Shown piece by piece: positions 1-12,600 of a DNA stretch of 64,000 nt (positions are counted from its first letter, which is position 1; every line of letters starts with the position of its first letter). Below the pieces are notes generated by a model. That model saw nothing but the letters and a program-made list of their open reading frames with translations, ran no database searches and had not been told where the DNA came from. The translations under genes and the position numbers were made by a program. Source of the DNA: Owenia fusiformis (Eukaryota > Annelida > Polychaeta > Sabellida > Oweniidae); assembly GCA_903813345.2 (NCBI GenBank), contig CAIIXF020000007.1, positions 28,817,564-28,881,563 of the forward strand. Reading direction: 5' to 3'.

Positions 1-426
1 TTTGAACCTACCGCCGAGCACACTTATACATTAAGGTTACACAGTCATGATACCGCCGAGCAAGCTCATTGCATCATCGGGTCTGCTTTACCCCCGTGTT
101 AATGCCTTATTAATTTTAGCCAGAGAAGAAATCTGAAAATTTAATATCTCTGTTGGATTGCACAGACTAGGACTAACATTATCAGCGGCCATTTTATTTC
201 ATAAAAATATAATTCTTGATAACTCAAAGTTTTCAAGTTTACAAACTGGCTGCTGAATTCAAGTGATTTGATAAAATATACTTTGCAGGGTGGGCTATGT
301 AACTCCTTGGAGATGCGGTTTTTCATTTATTTTATTTGGGATCTTTTCAAATGGAAATAAAATTTAGGCAAAAAATTTCCTTTAGGGGAGAGTGCATTTA
401 TGCAGGCCTATTTTTAAATAATAGTT
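1..426. repeat. Degenerate repeat, right end of family A element
   Basis: No gene is seen. The stretch 160-326 holds words of the family A tandem core (GCGGCCATTTT, GATAACTCAAA) and ends with GTGGGCTATGTAACTCCTTGG, one base over a short motif that closely matches the 3' end of the full family A copy at 24030-24059 (GTGGGATTTGCTACTCCTTG). It is read as an old, internally deleted copy. The first 110 bases contain two ACCGCCGAGCA words of unknown origin. Confidence 0.4.
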
Positions 427-1000
427 TTTATGTCACCACCACCACCAGTGGATTACCAGATGAGTAAATTCCCTATCCACTGGTATATAATATGAGATGT
501 TTTCATCAAGAAAATCAATATTTATTTTGGAAATAAGAGTGTACCATTTTTTGGACCACCCTGTACATTTAGAAATTACCTGTCTGTTCCTGTTGTATGT
601 ATTTACAATGTATGTAGGGATATTTACAATATATCCAGAAGGGAGACAATTATGTACAATTTTAGAATTCACTTCCGATTAAGATTTACATGGCATTTCC
701 AAAATATTCTGTTTATATACATTTTTCTTTACAAGCATGCCCAAACATCTTCAGTAAACTTTATTTTGATATTCTCTTTAACATTAAGCCACAGGCATAT
801 ACTACTTCCATTAAAGCTGCTTTTGTTAATAATTTTCTTTTAATCTTTGCACATGTTAAAAGCTGTAAAAGTACATCTTCATATTGGCAACAAAATTAAG
901 ACCTTTATCTATGATTTTACCACACAACATTCTCATTTCCTTACATGTAAAATACACAAATCACTTCTCTAAGATCTTGTTCATCCAATTTAAAGTTATT
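427..1000. other. Non-coding stretch with a family B repeat end
   Basis: It begins with TATGTCACCACCACC, the 5' end word of repeat family B (compare 39757 and 24276). The rest is AT-rich sequence downstream of the GPCR pseudogene, with no convincing coding region. Confidence 0.35.
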
Positions 1001-4000
1001 CTAAATTCCAATATCATTCCCAATGATGTAGACATCATTTCCATTTGTTTCATTCATTTTTAAACACTTTGACTTGCACATTTTTAAACACAATAGTTTA
1101 AATCCATAGTTGAAATCTCTGAATTGTACAAGCATTATGATAGGGTTAACACAACCTGAGAAACCATTTAAAAATAAATTCATAACTCTTATTATAAAGA
1201 TAGGGGTACGGGCTACCAACAACGGATCACTTAATAGATATATTGATGGAATGGTGTAGCAGATAAAGTATAAGAAACAAATTAGTCCGAGAGTTTTTGT
1301 CACTTTAATGTACTTTGTCTGGGCCATTGTTAGAATACTGCCGTCTGAAACTCTCATTCTTAGGAGACACATCACTCTTATATAGCATGCTACTGCGATA
1401 CAGTTCGGCAACAATATGAGCAAGATTGTTGTGTATTGCACCCATGTATTTAGCTTATCGAGGTCTCCTGTGGCAGCCATGACACAGTTTCCTAATATGG
1501 GCATATAACCAGCCTTAACTTGTCCTAGTATGTGCGGCACAACCAATAAGGAAAACGAAAAGATGAATAATATAACCCTTAGGAAAAAAACAACCATTTT
1601 TTCCGAATTTCAACCATTAAAATCCATTGCGCAACCATTACAAATCATTGCATAACCATTGCTGCAACCAATTGAAATGGTTTCCAACCATTACATTGCA
1701 ACCATTAAAATTTGGTTGAAAACTTTGGTTGCATATCATTGAAATTATGGAATCATTTGCAACCATTACAAACCATTGATTGTTTAAGTTGCATTTTACC
1801 AAATGGTTGCAACTATTTTCAACCATATTGTGGAAATTATTTAGTTTAAGAATGAGACAATTTGAAATTATTTCAATTTCAAATTACAGTAGTTCATGTT
1901 TATGGGCATATTATTTCTAATTAATTGAAGAGAATAAGGTTTATTCATTTTTGGCACTGGATATGACTTTAAGTTCATTCTCATAGGCATATTATTTCTA
2001 TAAAGAATAAGGTTTATTCATTTTTGGTACTGAATATTACTTCAAGTTCATGTTCATAGAGATAGTATTTCTATTTTATTGAAGAGAATCAAGTGTATTC
2101 ATTTTTGGCACTGGTCATTCTTGTAGTTTATTTGGAAATTCCTTCTTGATTCATTCAGTTTTACTGAACAATACAACAAAACATTCTGTGGAAATTTTCT
2201 GTTTTTCTCCTGTCTCAACAAAAAAATGTTTCTGACTAAAAGTACATACATACATATTATAAAACATCAAAGATTGTATTTCCTGCCTCTTATTTATGAT
2301 TTGGATTAAGCTAGTGCCAAAATAACTGCTTCTTCAATATCAAAGAAGTCTTATTACAACAATTAAGTAGATTAAACTGAAAATGTTTCCAAAACATGAT
2401 TTTGAAACATCAACATCCTTGTATTTATGCTTTGGATTAGGCAAGAGCCGGATTGATTGTCTTTTCTTCAATATCATTTACAAATCAAAAAATATTAATT
2501 ACTATTGGATTAAACTTTAATCATAATGACTGAAAGGGAAATATCTTAAACACTTGAATAGATGATATTTCCTTTTACTAGACATGGTTTTATGCCTATG
2601 AGCATGAACTTGAAGTTGGATATGTCTCAAAATTGTATTATGAACTTAAGTTAACTATCGCTAGAAAAAAGAGAATTCATCAAGACCATAGCTGGCTTCA
2701 AAAATCTTAATGTGAATCTCATCTAATTTACTATGATTGTGTCATTATTATGGTAGGGGGAATTCAAAAATAAATTATTCAGACAAAAATAATTCTTTAA
2801 AAAAGAATTAATTTGTAATGATTTTGTTAAACTATCAAAACAGAACTTTATCTAATTGGCTGTTCAATGGTTATAATTAGCATTTCAATGGTTATAATTA
2901 GCTTTTCAATGGTTATAATTAGCATTTCAACCGTTGCCGCTCTGTCTGTGCAACTGTTGCTGCTCTGTCTTTGTACCTTATCTGAATTCAATAATGTGAA
3001 ATCTTAATTTGTATAAATTTTCTTAATGAAAATAAGCCAGCAAAATTAAACAATATAGAATTGAAACAAAAAAGAATCCTTATTTTCTTACAAGATTTCT
3101 GCATTTTTCATTCTCCTTAAAAACGATACCTGATAAGTGATTGCAATAGTCATAGAAATAAGTGTTTAAAATCCTAGGGATTAGATTAAATGATATATAC
3201 AAATAAGTGTATGTTTTTTGTTGTTCTGGAAGTGACGTCAGACTTGTCATTGAGAACAAGATCCGAGACACACAAAGTCCCAAAAAAATTCTTTAATGAG
3301 AGAAGAGTGTGATAGACTGCAGACTACAGACATGCTTACTTAAAAAAAACATACTAATAATATCAACATAGCCATAGCTAAAAATTATTTCAAATTCATG
3401 CAGTTTTTCACCATATTGAGGACTTTTCAAGTGATTTTGGCCAATTTTTGGCCATTAAGTTATAAAATAGGAATCCCCTTGTAAATTTGTCAAAAGTGCA
3501 AAAGCTGGCTACAGGTCTGCCCATGAGCATTCATTTTGAGGATTAATGGTTGCAATAGTTGCAGTTCTCCATCAATGGTTGCAATCAATTGTAACTGTTA
3601 ATTTCGATGGGTAATGGTTGTAATGGTTTTGCGATGGTTTCTCAAAAATGGTTGCGTAACCATTGCAACTTTATGTAAAAAGGGTTGAAAAAATTGGGTG
3701 AAGTAATGGTTGCGCAATGGTTTTGAATGGTTGATATAATGATTTTTCCTTTGATCTTCAAGGTTGAAATGATGGTTACATGATATGCAATGAAACCGTT
3801 GAATTTCGGAAAAAATGGTTGTTTTTTTTATAAGGGAAGTAAACATGAGCATGTTCCACGAAGTGTACACATCCATATGCGAAATCTACTGTTCTGACGA
3901 ATGACAAAAAAAGCGATTCAAGGCTAACAGCATATTTGTCAGTATCGACATCGCTGTTGCAATTCCACTAATTGCCGCCACCAATTCACACATTACAGCA

Positions 4001-4269
4001 TCGAAAACCCATTTTTCTAAGATTGTGGTCACAGCGAAGAAAACGAGGTTTATTGAATTGATGATGTCTATAGTTGATAAGCAGGCAATGAGTAAATGTA
4101 TAGGTCTACGTAAATGTTGTGTACAGATAACTGCCAAAACAGAGCCATTACCAACAAGTGCTACTATAGCGGCAATTGCAAAAACTACTCCTATTGTGTA
4201 GGTGCCTGCAGGTGTATCCCCTCTGTTAATGTCTAACGCATCTAATTGTTCAGTTGTATTCATGCTCAC
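1001..4269 (-). pseudogene. Rhodopsin-family (class A) GPCR, disrupted
   Basis: The 5' part (4269 down to 3889) encodes an N-terminus with an N-glycosylation sequon (NTTE) and TM1-TM3: GNGSVLAV in TM1, a TM3 cysteine (VMCELVAA), and LNRFF where class A receptors carry the DRY-type motif. An in-frame TAG follows at 3888-3886. The same frame then continues with receptor-like sequence (DVYTSWNMLMFTSL) until a 2.26-kb inverted-repeat element interrupts it. Beyond the element, 1575 down to 1001 encodes TM4-TM7, with an extracellular loop 2 cysteine, KVTKTLGLICFLYF in TM6, NPIIM in TM7 in place of NPxxY, and a cysteine-rich tail. No introns are needed. The ligand is unknown. The nonsense codon plus the insertion make a functional seven-helix product unlikely. 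The open frames on both sides suggest the damage is fairly recent. Confidence 0.85.
1576..3836. mobile_element. Non-autonomous inverted-repeat element inside the GPCR
   Basis: The two ends are near-perfect inverted copies: left CCCTTAGGAAAAAAACAACC, right the complement of CCCTTATAAAAAAAACAACC, followed on both sides by ATTTTTTCCGAA. About 250 bp inside each end is packed with CAACCATT (left) or AATGGTTG (right), a subterminal-repeat design seen in some DNA transposons. The interior has no transposase-like frame. No clean target duplication is visible. It lies between the codons for TM3 and TM4 of the receptor, so its outer edges are well placed. The superfamily is not identified. Confidence 0.8.
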
Positions 4270-4653
4270 TGTTCAAGCTACCGACTGTAATGACAGGCTC
4301 TTATTATTGCAGTGTATTTATAAGTGTGTTATTATAATGAGGCAAATACGTGGGTGATGGTCATATCTGTGACAGTAGACTGCTATCAGGCATGTCTCAT
4401 GTGTGATTGCTTTCATTATATTGGGTAACCTGAATGCCTTTATGCAAAGAGTCCCATCGTGTAAAAGGTAACACGACTTTGGATGGTAATGACTCTCATT
4501 CTCTGGATTATTGAGAAATGGTATTACTTTGTTGGCTTTTCCCTACAACTGAGTCATGCAAATAGTCCCTGATCAATCTCGAAATCCTCTTAACAATAAC
4601 CCATAGAAATGTTTGATTATGCCAGCCCCACCAAAAGCACAATCATGTGTGAT
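4270..4653. other. Upstream region of the GPCR pseudogene
   Basis: No coding region is recognised. This would hold the receptor promoter on the minus strand. No clear TATA box or other regulatory word stood out. Confidence 0.3.
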
Positions 4654-5824
4654 TATTCCACCGAACTAAGTTCCAGGGGGATATAGGAAAGCCTTTCGTC
4701 TGTCCGTCTGTCTGTCTTAATTCAAAATGGCCGCCATCTTTTCCTAAAAAATGTAATCTATGATAACTCAAATACCAGTAGACGGATTTTGTTCAAATTT
4801 TATGATTATGCTGATGCCTAGGGACACAGGAGCTCTGCTCAATAAGGAATTTTTAAGATGGCAGCTGAATTTCAAAATGGCGGTATTTTTCTTAAAAGAA
4901 AGTAATCTTTGATAACTCAAATACCAGTTGACGGATTTAGTTCAAATTTTATATGCTAATGGCTAGGAACAAAGGAGCTTTTGCTCAAGAAAACATTTTC
5001 AAGATGGCTGCTTAATTTCAAAATGACCACCATTTTTCGTAAAATGTTGATGCCTAGGGATGAAGGAGCTTTGTTCAAGAAGATATTTTCAAGATGGCTG
5101 AATTTCAAAATGGCTGCCATTTTTTTGTAAAACAACGTAATCTTTGATAACTCAAATACCAGTAGACAAACTTTGTTCCAATTTTATATGCTGATGCCTA
5201 GGGACAAGGGAGCTCTGCTAGATAAGGAATTTTCAAGATGGAATCTGAATTTCAAAATGGACACCATTTTTTGTAAAAGATCTTAATCTTTGATAGCTCA
5301 AATACCGGTTGACGGATTTGGTTGAAATATTAAATGCTGATGCCTTAAGGGAGAAAGAGCTCTGCTCATGGAGACATTTTTAAGAAGGCCACTTCAATTT
5401 CAAAATGGCCACAATTTTTTGCAGAAAATGATCAAATACCGGTAGACTGCTTTGGTTCAAATTTTATACACTGATGCTTAGAGTTAAAGGAACTCTCCTC
5501 AAGATGGCAGCTATAGCCACCATTTTACATAAAAAAAACATGATCTTCAAAATCTCAAATTCCAGTAGACAGATTTGGCCAAATATTTCATATGTTTGAG
5601 ATGTTCAAGAAGATGGCTTTGGTTCAAATTTTATACACTGATGCTTAGAGATAAAGGAACTCTCCTCAAGATGGCAGCTATAGCCACCATTTTACATAAA
5701 AAAAAACATGATCTTCAAAATCTCAAATTCCAGTAGACAGATTTGGCCGAATATTTCATATGCTTGAGATGTTCAAGAAGATGGCCACTATTTATCAAAA
5801 CATGTATTGTTCGGTGGGATTTGC
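4654..5824. mobile_element. Repeat family A copy 1 (VNTR core, CCACCGAAC ends)
   Basis: It starts with TTCCACCGAACTAAGTTC and GGGGATATAGGAAAG plus (GTCT)n, and ends with GTTCGGTGGGATTTGCT, so the outer words are inverted. The core is a tandem array of roughly 140-150-bp units. Each unit carries GATAACTCAAATACCAG, GGTTCAAATTTTATA, TGCTGATGCCTAGGGA, TTTTCAAGATGGC and a near-palindrome of the type CAAAATGGC(GGC)CATTTT. The last units are diverged. It lacks the terminal stem-loop found in copy 2 because it is joined directly to a family B element. Confidence 0.8.
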
Positions 5825-6315
5825 TGATCGGTGGTTGGCGATCGGCAATCGGTGGTTGGCGTCTGTAACAAATTCTTAAAACTTCCAATTTACTTAACAA
5901 ATTCTGTTTAGACTGACTTCAATTTTTTTCAAAATCATCTACAAGTTTTCAGAAGTTCAAATCTGACTTTATATTTAAGATTTGACCACCAGTGACCTTT
6001 TCAAGGTAAAAAAAGGTCAAAAAGGTCTTTTTTCAACTTGCTTCAAATTGACCAAATTTTTTTTCAAAATCATCTATAAGTTATCAGAACTTCAAATCTG
6101 ACTTTAGATTTGAGATTTGACCTTCATTGACCTTCTCAAGGTCAAAAAAGGTAAAAAAATGGTCTTTTTTCAACCAATTTTTTTTCAAAATCATCTAGAA
6201 GTTCTCAAAAGTTCAAATCCGACTATAAGTTCTCAGGAATTCAAATCTGACTTAAGATTGAACTAAAAATGTTGTGAGCAACAAGGTGGTGACATTTTGT
6301 CATGTTAATGCCTTG
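5825..6315. mobile_element. Repeat family B copy with (GGTCAAAAAGG) tandem core
   Basis: GATCGGTGGTTGGCG and GGCGTCTGTAACAAA (family B left-body words) are followed by about three diverged tandem units of 100-140 bp built on CAAAATCATCTA, TCAAATCTGACTTTA and TTGACCTTCTCAAGGTC. The copy closes with GGTGGTGACATTTTG and TGTTAATGCCTTGT, the family B 3' end. The 5' end is missing at the junction with family A. Confidence 0.7.
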
Positions 6316-6445
6316 TAGATGTTTTCAAGCGTCGCAAGATTTCTTGGCAGCCATCTTGAATGAATGAAAAAGTCAGAATATTACTTTTGGACAATTATAG
6401 ATATTCCACTTTTATTTATCTCACTTTTCCTATTGATTTATATAG

Positions 6446-6650
6446 AAGCGGCGAAAAACTAAACACCTAACATCTGTGACCCAAGGATTAAAACCAAAGG
6501 ATAGACAGACTTACAAACGACACAATGTTGATGACGCGATACAAGAGATCACTGGTTTGTTGAATAAATCAAAAGATGAGAAAATCAAGAGCTGTAGTTT
6601 TGGATTTATCCCCATAGCCTCTAAGAGGGAACAAACACAAGCTAATACAG
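6446..6650 (+). CDS. ARID gene, first visible coding exon
   Basis: The acceptor is TTGATTTATATAG and the donor ACAG|GTAATC. The exon encodes 68 codons beginning KRRKTKHLTS, rich in Lys and Gln, and ends in phase 1. No domain is recognised. The basic start could be a nuclear localisation signal. Confidence 0.7.
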
Positions 6651-9600
6651 GTAATCATTAATTTTTTTGTTGAAAGTGCAATATTGAAGTTGTCTTATGT
6701 TGATGGGTGTGCAACTGTGTGGATGGGCAAGTTAATACATCTTAAATCAAGATATTGTATTCTCTTAATGAGTGCATGCACAAGTAACATGTTGAGTAAG
6801 ATACATTATGAGATCAAATGTACACATTGTATTATATAACAGCAAAGCACAACTAGTGCTAGGACTCCCACTCGGAAACTATAGCTTAGGCCAAAAATTG
6901 GGGGAAGATGGAACACCAAGTAAAGGTCTTTCATGTTTCACCTTCTATTGTAGGCAGCACAAAAACTTTTCTTTCATGAACCTTGAAAATAGAGGTGAAA
7001 GAGGACATTGTAACTGGTTCTGATTCATCCCAAAAAACAATTTTCAAGTAAAGATATAGAGGAGCTGTTCGTCTGTCAAAATTTTGCTGGATTTATCCAG
7101 ATATTAATCTTCATATATGAAGGAATGTATGCCATGCAAACAGTTTTTTTCATGGCCACTCAATTCAAAATGGCCACAATTTCGTTTTTGGTTTTTAGTG
7201 GATTACAAGAAGATTAAGTTACATGTATTCGTTGAGTAAAATAAAGATATATATATTTTGATAAAAATTCATATTTCTAGAGCATCTAACACATACTGAA
7301 AAGCAAATCAACACAAAAAGCAAAACAATGCTGGTGAGAAAATTGAAGCAAGATGAAATAATGAATAATAAAAATTCCATGATGGATGATATTGCAAGTG
7401 ATATTGGATCACCAGATGTGAAACTAAATCAGCTTAGTTTCAATACGTCATTAGTAGGGAGGACTAAAGAGGAGAAATTTGCTCTGGACATTGAGGTATA
7501 CAGATATGACAGATGTAGACTGTTACATGCAGGATAGTCTGTTACTTAAAAGGTTAAACTTACAGGTATTAATACAGTTTTATTATGTCACCTCCAAAAA
7601 GTGGTGACATATTGTTATGGTCTCAGTTGGTGATCGGCGGTTAGCATCTGTAACAAATGGTAGTGACATTTTGCATGTTTGTGCCTTGTTGTTGTTCTTA
7701 TTGTTCTTGTTATGCTTTACCCCTGTTATTTTCTTTTTTTTCTTTTTGAAGTTATACTTGGGTAAGATTATGATATATGGTAGGCCCTATTCTAATAACA
7801 CACAGTGCGGGGATTTCTGAAAGACAATTAGTCAGAAATCTATGCCAAGACTTGGGTTTGAAACCTGAACCTTGGGCTCAGATCTTATGGGACAAACAAT
7901 GGCCTCTAATAGCAAGACAGTATCCGGACTTATTACAACTTGAAGCAAAATTGAAAATAAGTTCAGATGAAAGAAACCCGAGCCATACGAAAGGAAATGC
8001 ATCACTTATTAATAGATTGTCAATGTCTTGTCAAGTGATACTCAGTCTTATTAAGCAAAAAGGAAAAAGGAAGTTGAAATGGAAAAATTGTGTGATCATC
8101 TTTCAAGCAAACTGATTTTTGTAGAAATGTATAATTATTCAAGGTGTGATAATTGGAGAAGTTTTTGTTTTTCGTTCAAAATGACTGGCTACAAAATGTC
8201 CTGTCAAAACTTTGAGAAGTCAAAAAAGAATTGGTCCAGCGTTATCAAAGTAACTTTGGGCAATTTTGTCTGTCAAAAATACTTTCGAATATGTCACATC
8301 CCTCGATAATTATAATGTTCATATTTTGATCAATTTTTAGGACATGTGTATGTTTATTTTGATTTGACTCACACATGTAATTTTTTGATGGTTTGGCTGT
8401 TTCCTTATGTTAAAAATAAAAAATGTGGCAGATCTTATTGTTTATCAAGAATTGAATGGTTATTTTTAACATTCCAAGTAATCATTAAGAAACTATGAGT
8501 TGGTGGTTCCTGGGTTGAAATAGCTGATTGCATGGACTGATTTTATTATTCATTTTCATTACATGCCCATGTATAACTCATTTACAAAGAGGGGGAAAAA
8601 CCCCAGGGTTCAAAGATGACATACGTCTTTAGTCAAAAATGAACTGGTGGTCGCCGGGTTGGCCTAATGGTTAAGGCATTGTTCTGAAAAGCAGGAAGTC
8701 TGGCTTCATGCTGAAAAGTAGAGGTCTTGGGTTCAAACCCAGGTCACAGCACTTCTTGTGATTTGTCTTTGACCTATGACTGCTGACCTATACCGGCGAT
8801 TACTAGAGTGCTGCTAACTCGATAAAAGGCTGGCGCTGGCTAGAATTGTCTATGGTTCTAGCCAGGATAAAGATACCAGCTCTTCAACTCGACAATGGGA
8901 AGAACTGCTCTACCTTAGTGACTAATATGTCATGATATGACATCTAAAGAGTCAATAAAAGATATAATAATGTAAATCTATCAAGATCCACCATTCTGAT
9001 TGGTCCAAATCAACAAACAAAAATGGCAAATTCAAAACTTTCTAAAATATCACAACGACATGTTATATTCAAAAACAAACTGGTGAGAATTTGCACAAAC
9101 TAAGGTAGTACGCAAGAGACATAATATGTCTGTCATCGCGGGGTTTCCCTTCTCCTTCATTGACACATACATCCTATGGGTATTTTAATTAACTAGAATA
9201 TACCAACTTATGCATCAGAAAAATAATCCATGATGAAAAATATTAGATATAAGTAACTATGTAGGTTTGATTAATTATTACATTAACCAATAGTTGATTT
9301 TGGATCCTTAAAAGAGAGCTTCATCTCCACTCATTTTCATAGTACAGGGTGTTAAAAAAACGCAACCCAAAGAAAATACTAATCTAATTATGTTCACATT
9401 TTCAGGAATGAAAGAAGAGACTATGTATGTATAGCCCCTGTTGTTAGTTAGTTGTAAAACATGATGTCTTGGACACTTGCTCAGAAGACAGTTGTACTAG
9501 CAAAATACGAAAAAGCGAATGGAAATCACTATATCTTGAAAAATACTAATTCAATTATGTTCATTTTTCAGGAAAAGAAAGAAGAGACTGTGTATGTATA

Positions 9601-12600
9601 GCTCCTGTTGTCATTAAGTTGTAAACCATGATGCCTTGGACACCTGCTCAAATGACAGTTGTACTAGGAAAATATGAAAACGCAGTCAGAGGTAACTGCC
9701 GAAGCAATAACTTTCTAACCATGGTGTTTTGCCACTTCAGATTTGGCACAAATTATCCTCATTCAATGTGTGGTGAATTTATTGAGTTTCATCAAAATCA
9801 CTCCAGGGTCTTTACAGTCATGGTCAAAATGCCTTCTTAAGTCACCCTGACCAGGGTGTTTGACTGCAATTTGAAAGCATTTCAACCATGACTGTAAAGT
9901 CCCTGAAGTGATTTTGATTTCACTCTACAGATTTACCATACAGTGAATGAAGATAATTTGTGCCTTTGAAGAGCCAAAACACTATGGTTAGGAAGTTATT
10001 TAATTTTTTTGCGGTTGCCGTCATCCCTGACTCATTTACATGAGGTATACATACACAGTCTCTTCTTTATTTCCTGAAAATATGAACATAATTGAACCAG
10101 CGATTTTTTGGGGTTGCGTTTTTTTAACACCCTGTACCATTAAACCGTGATCTTTCAGTATGTTAGTCTAGTAGTTTAATCTTAAAATTAATTTTACCAA
10201 ATTGATTGTAGTGTTTCACTCTGTATATCTGAAAAGTGTTCTATTTATGCATCCAAATTGATACAATTTCACTGACATTGCCAAATAATTTTCTTAAATT
10301 AATTTTGTAACCATTGTGAAAAATTGATATTCAATTAAACTGTAAAGTGGTAATTTTGCCAAATCATTTAATTTGCCTAATTTTTTGCCAGGATGGGAAA
10401 ATGAAATGTCAGAAATATTATCTTCATAATGTCATCCAATGGGAAGTTTCTTGTCATTAGGGAAATAAAAATTAGGAAAATGATAAAACTTGACTATAGG
10501 CAAATTAACTTTATTTGTATTAAATACCACATATACAGTACATAATTGAAGATTAATGAAATATCAATTATTAAACATTGTAGATGTACACAAGAAATGA
10601 GAAAGCTTTTGAGCATGATGTCCGCAGATTTATGGATCGTAACAACAGAAAAATCTCCAGACTCCCATGCTGGCAGGGTATCAATATAACACTATTTCAA
10701 CTATTCCTTGCTGTATATGACAGAGGGGGATTCAAGAAGGTATTTTGAATTAAAGATAATTACATAAAGATGTTATAAACTATTTTACTCTATTTAAATT
10801 ATATTTATTCTACTGTACTGTATGAAGGCCACTCTTTACGAAGGTGAACCACCAACACTTCCAAAAGTTAATTTTGTTAATTTGTAAAAAGTATAGGTGT
10901 AAAAGAATTGATTTCCCTTGTCTTAAAAGTAAAACTATCATTACCATCCCAAATAAGTTACTAAAAGTTCTTTGTTTTATAAGGTGAAAAGTTACAAAGG
11001 AGGGTGGCAGGGAGTTTACAATGAACTAACTGGGATGAACTCTCATGCTGGTGGTGGAAATGTAGCGGCCTCATATTATACTAGGTACTGTATATACAGG
11101 GTGTTCGGAAAATAAAGATACAAATGCTCTAATTTCAATAGATTTACCTGTTGTGAGATGAAATTACTACAGATTGTAGAATGACATTATGACAATTTAT
11201 CCTGCAAATGTCATGACAAATTGTTTCAAAATGAAAAAGTTATGGTAACGGTAGTCCTGGGTATGTGGAGCAGCGTCACAATTATGTTTTATAATCCTTT
11301 TCTCCTGCTCATATCATCTTGACACTCCATCATCTGTTGCCATTATACATCAAATTATGTACCAAAAGAGCAAAAGAAGTAGTACTGTAATATTATTTGG
11401 TCATTTGACATTACTACTCTTATCCAGTATCCCTTATACAAATTTACTGGCTGTCACAGCCCGCTGTCACAGCGCTCTCGCAGCCCGCTGTCACAGCGCT
11501 CTCGCAGCCCGCTGTCACAGCGCTCTCGCAGCCCGCTGTCACAGCGCTCTCACAGCCCGCTGTCACAGCGCTGCGACAGCGCTCTCACAGCGCTGCGACA
11601 GCGCTCTCACAGCGCTGTGACAGCCCATCGGAATGTACCATGCAAATGAGGCTGTGACAGCGCTATCACAGCATTGCCATATATGGCATTGATTATGCAT
11701 CCTTCCTACACATAAATTTTAGTTAAGAAGATAAGGGATATCAGAAAACATTTAGCTACCAAGACCCTGCATTTCCATCTAACTGATGACAATATATTTG
11801 CACCCTAGATCAAGTTTGCATTTAATTAGAAACTTACTTTATGGATTCAAGCCAGCATATATATCTATGCACTCCTTATTTGGTTTTTGCCTTGAATTCC
11901 ATTGTTCAGTTTGAAAGATGTGTTATAGCTGTTATTGTACATGTACATACATGCAAATTGCCCCAATTGTATCAATTTTATCCTTTATGATGCACTTTAA
12001 TGTCTATATGTGCTAATACATTGATATTTCAGACCTTTAGTTTAACCATGCAGTATGTACTAACTTGCACAAAATTCATTTCATTTGATCCTTTTTCTTA
12101 GATCACTAGAACATTCCAAAGGTATCTATAAATAATCAGTAGTACAATACCTTACATATGCTTTGTAAATTAGTAATGATATGATGGCCATTTCAGCATT
12201 ACTCCTTTGTTCTTTCCTCCTACAAAATTCCTGCTCTAACTGATTTTTAGTTTGAATTTTTTAACCCACAATGCATTGGTACTTCCTGCTGTGAGAGGGC
12301 TGTGAGAGTGCTGTGAGAGCGCTGCCACAAACTGTGGCTAAGAGAGCATGTTGCTGTAATTGATCCAGCCACTTAATTACTGTCACATCCCTCTCGCAGC
12401 GATGGATGGAAATAGAATGCTGTGACAGCGCTTTCACAGCGTTCTCGCAGCGTATGGATGTGAGAGGATTGTTGCTGAAATTGATCCAGCCATCATTTTA
12501 AGCCTATATGCTGTCACAGCGCTGCGACAGCGCTGTAACAGCGCTGTCGCAGCAATTATTTTCCGTAAGGGATTATGTATTTCCCAACATTATCTAAACA

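Noticed and set aside
3598-3876. 92-codon minus-strand frame as a separate gene
   Set aside because: Its first residues are the continuation of the receptor after the TAG, and the rest is the CAACCATT end of the inserted element.
8653-8750. Possible tRNA gene
   Set aside because: A and B boxes exist, but the spacing is too long and the cloverleaf does not close. The following body matches another copy, so it is a SINE.
11357-11620. Open frame rich in CHSALAARCHSA repeats
   Set aside because: It is the translation of the 24-bp CAGCGCTG array. It has no upstream coding sequence or splice support.
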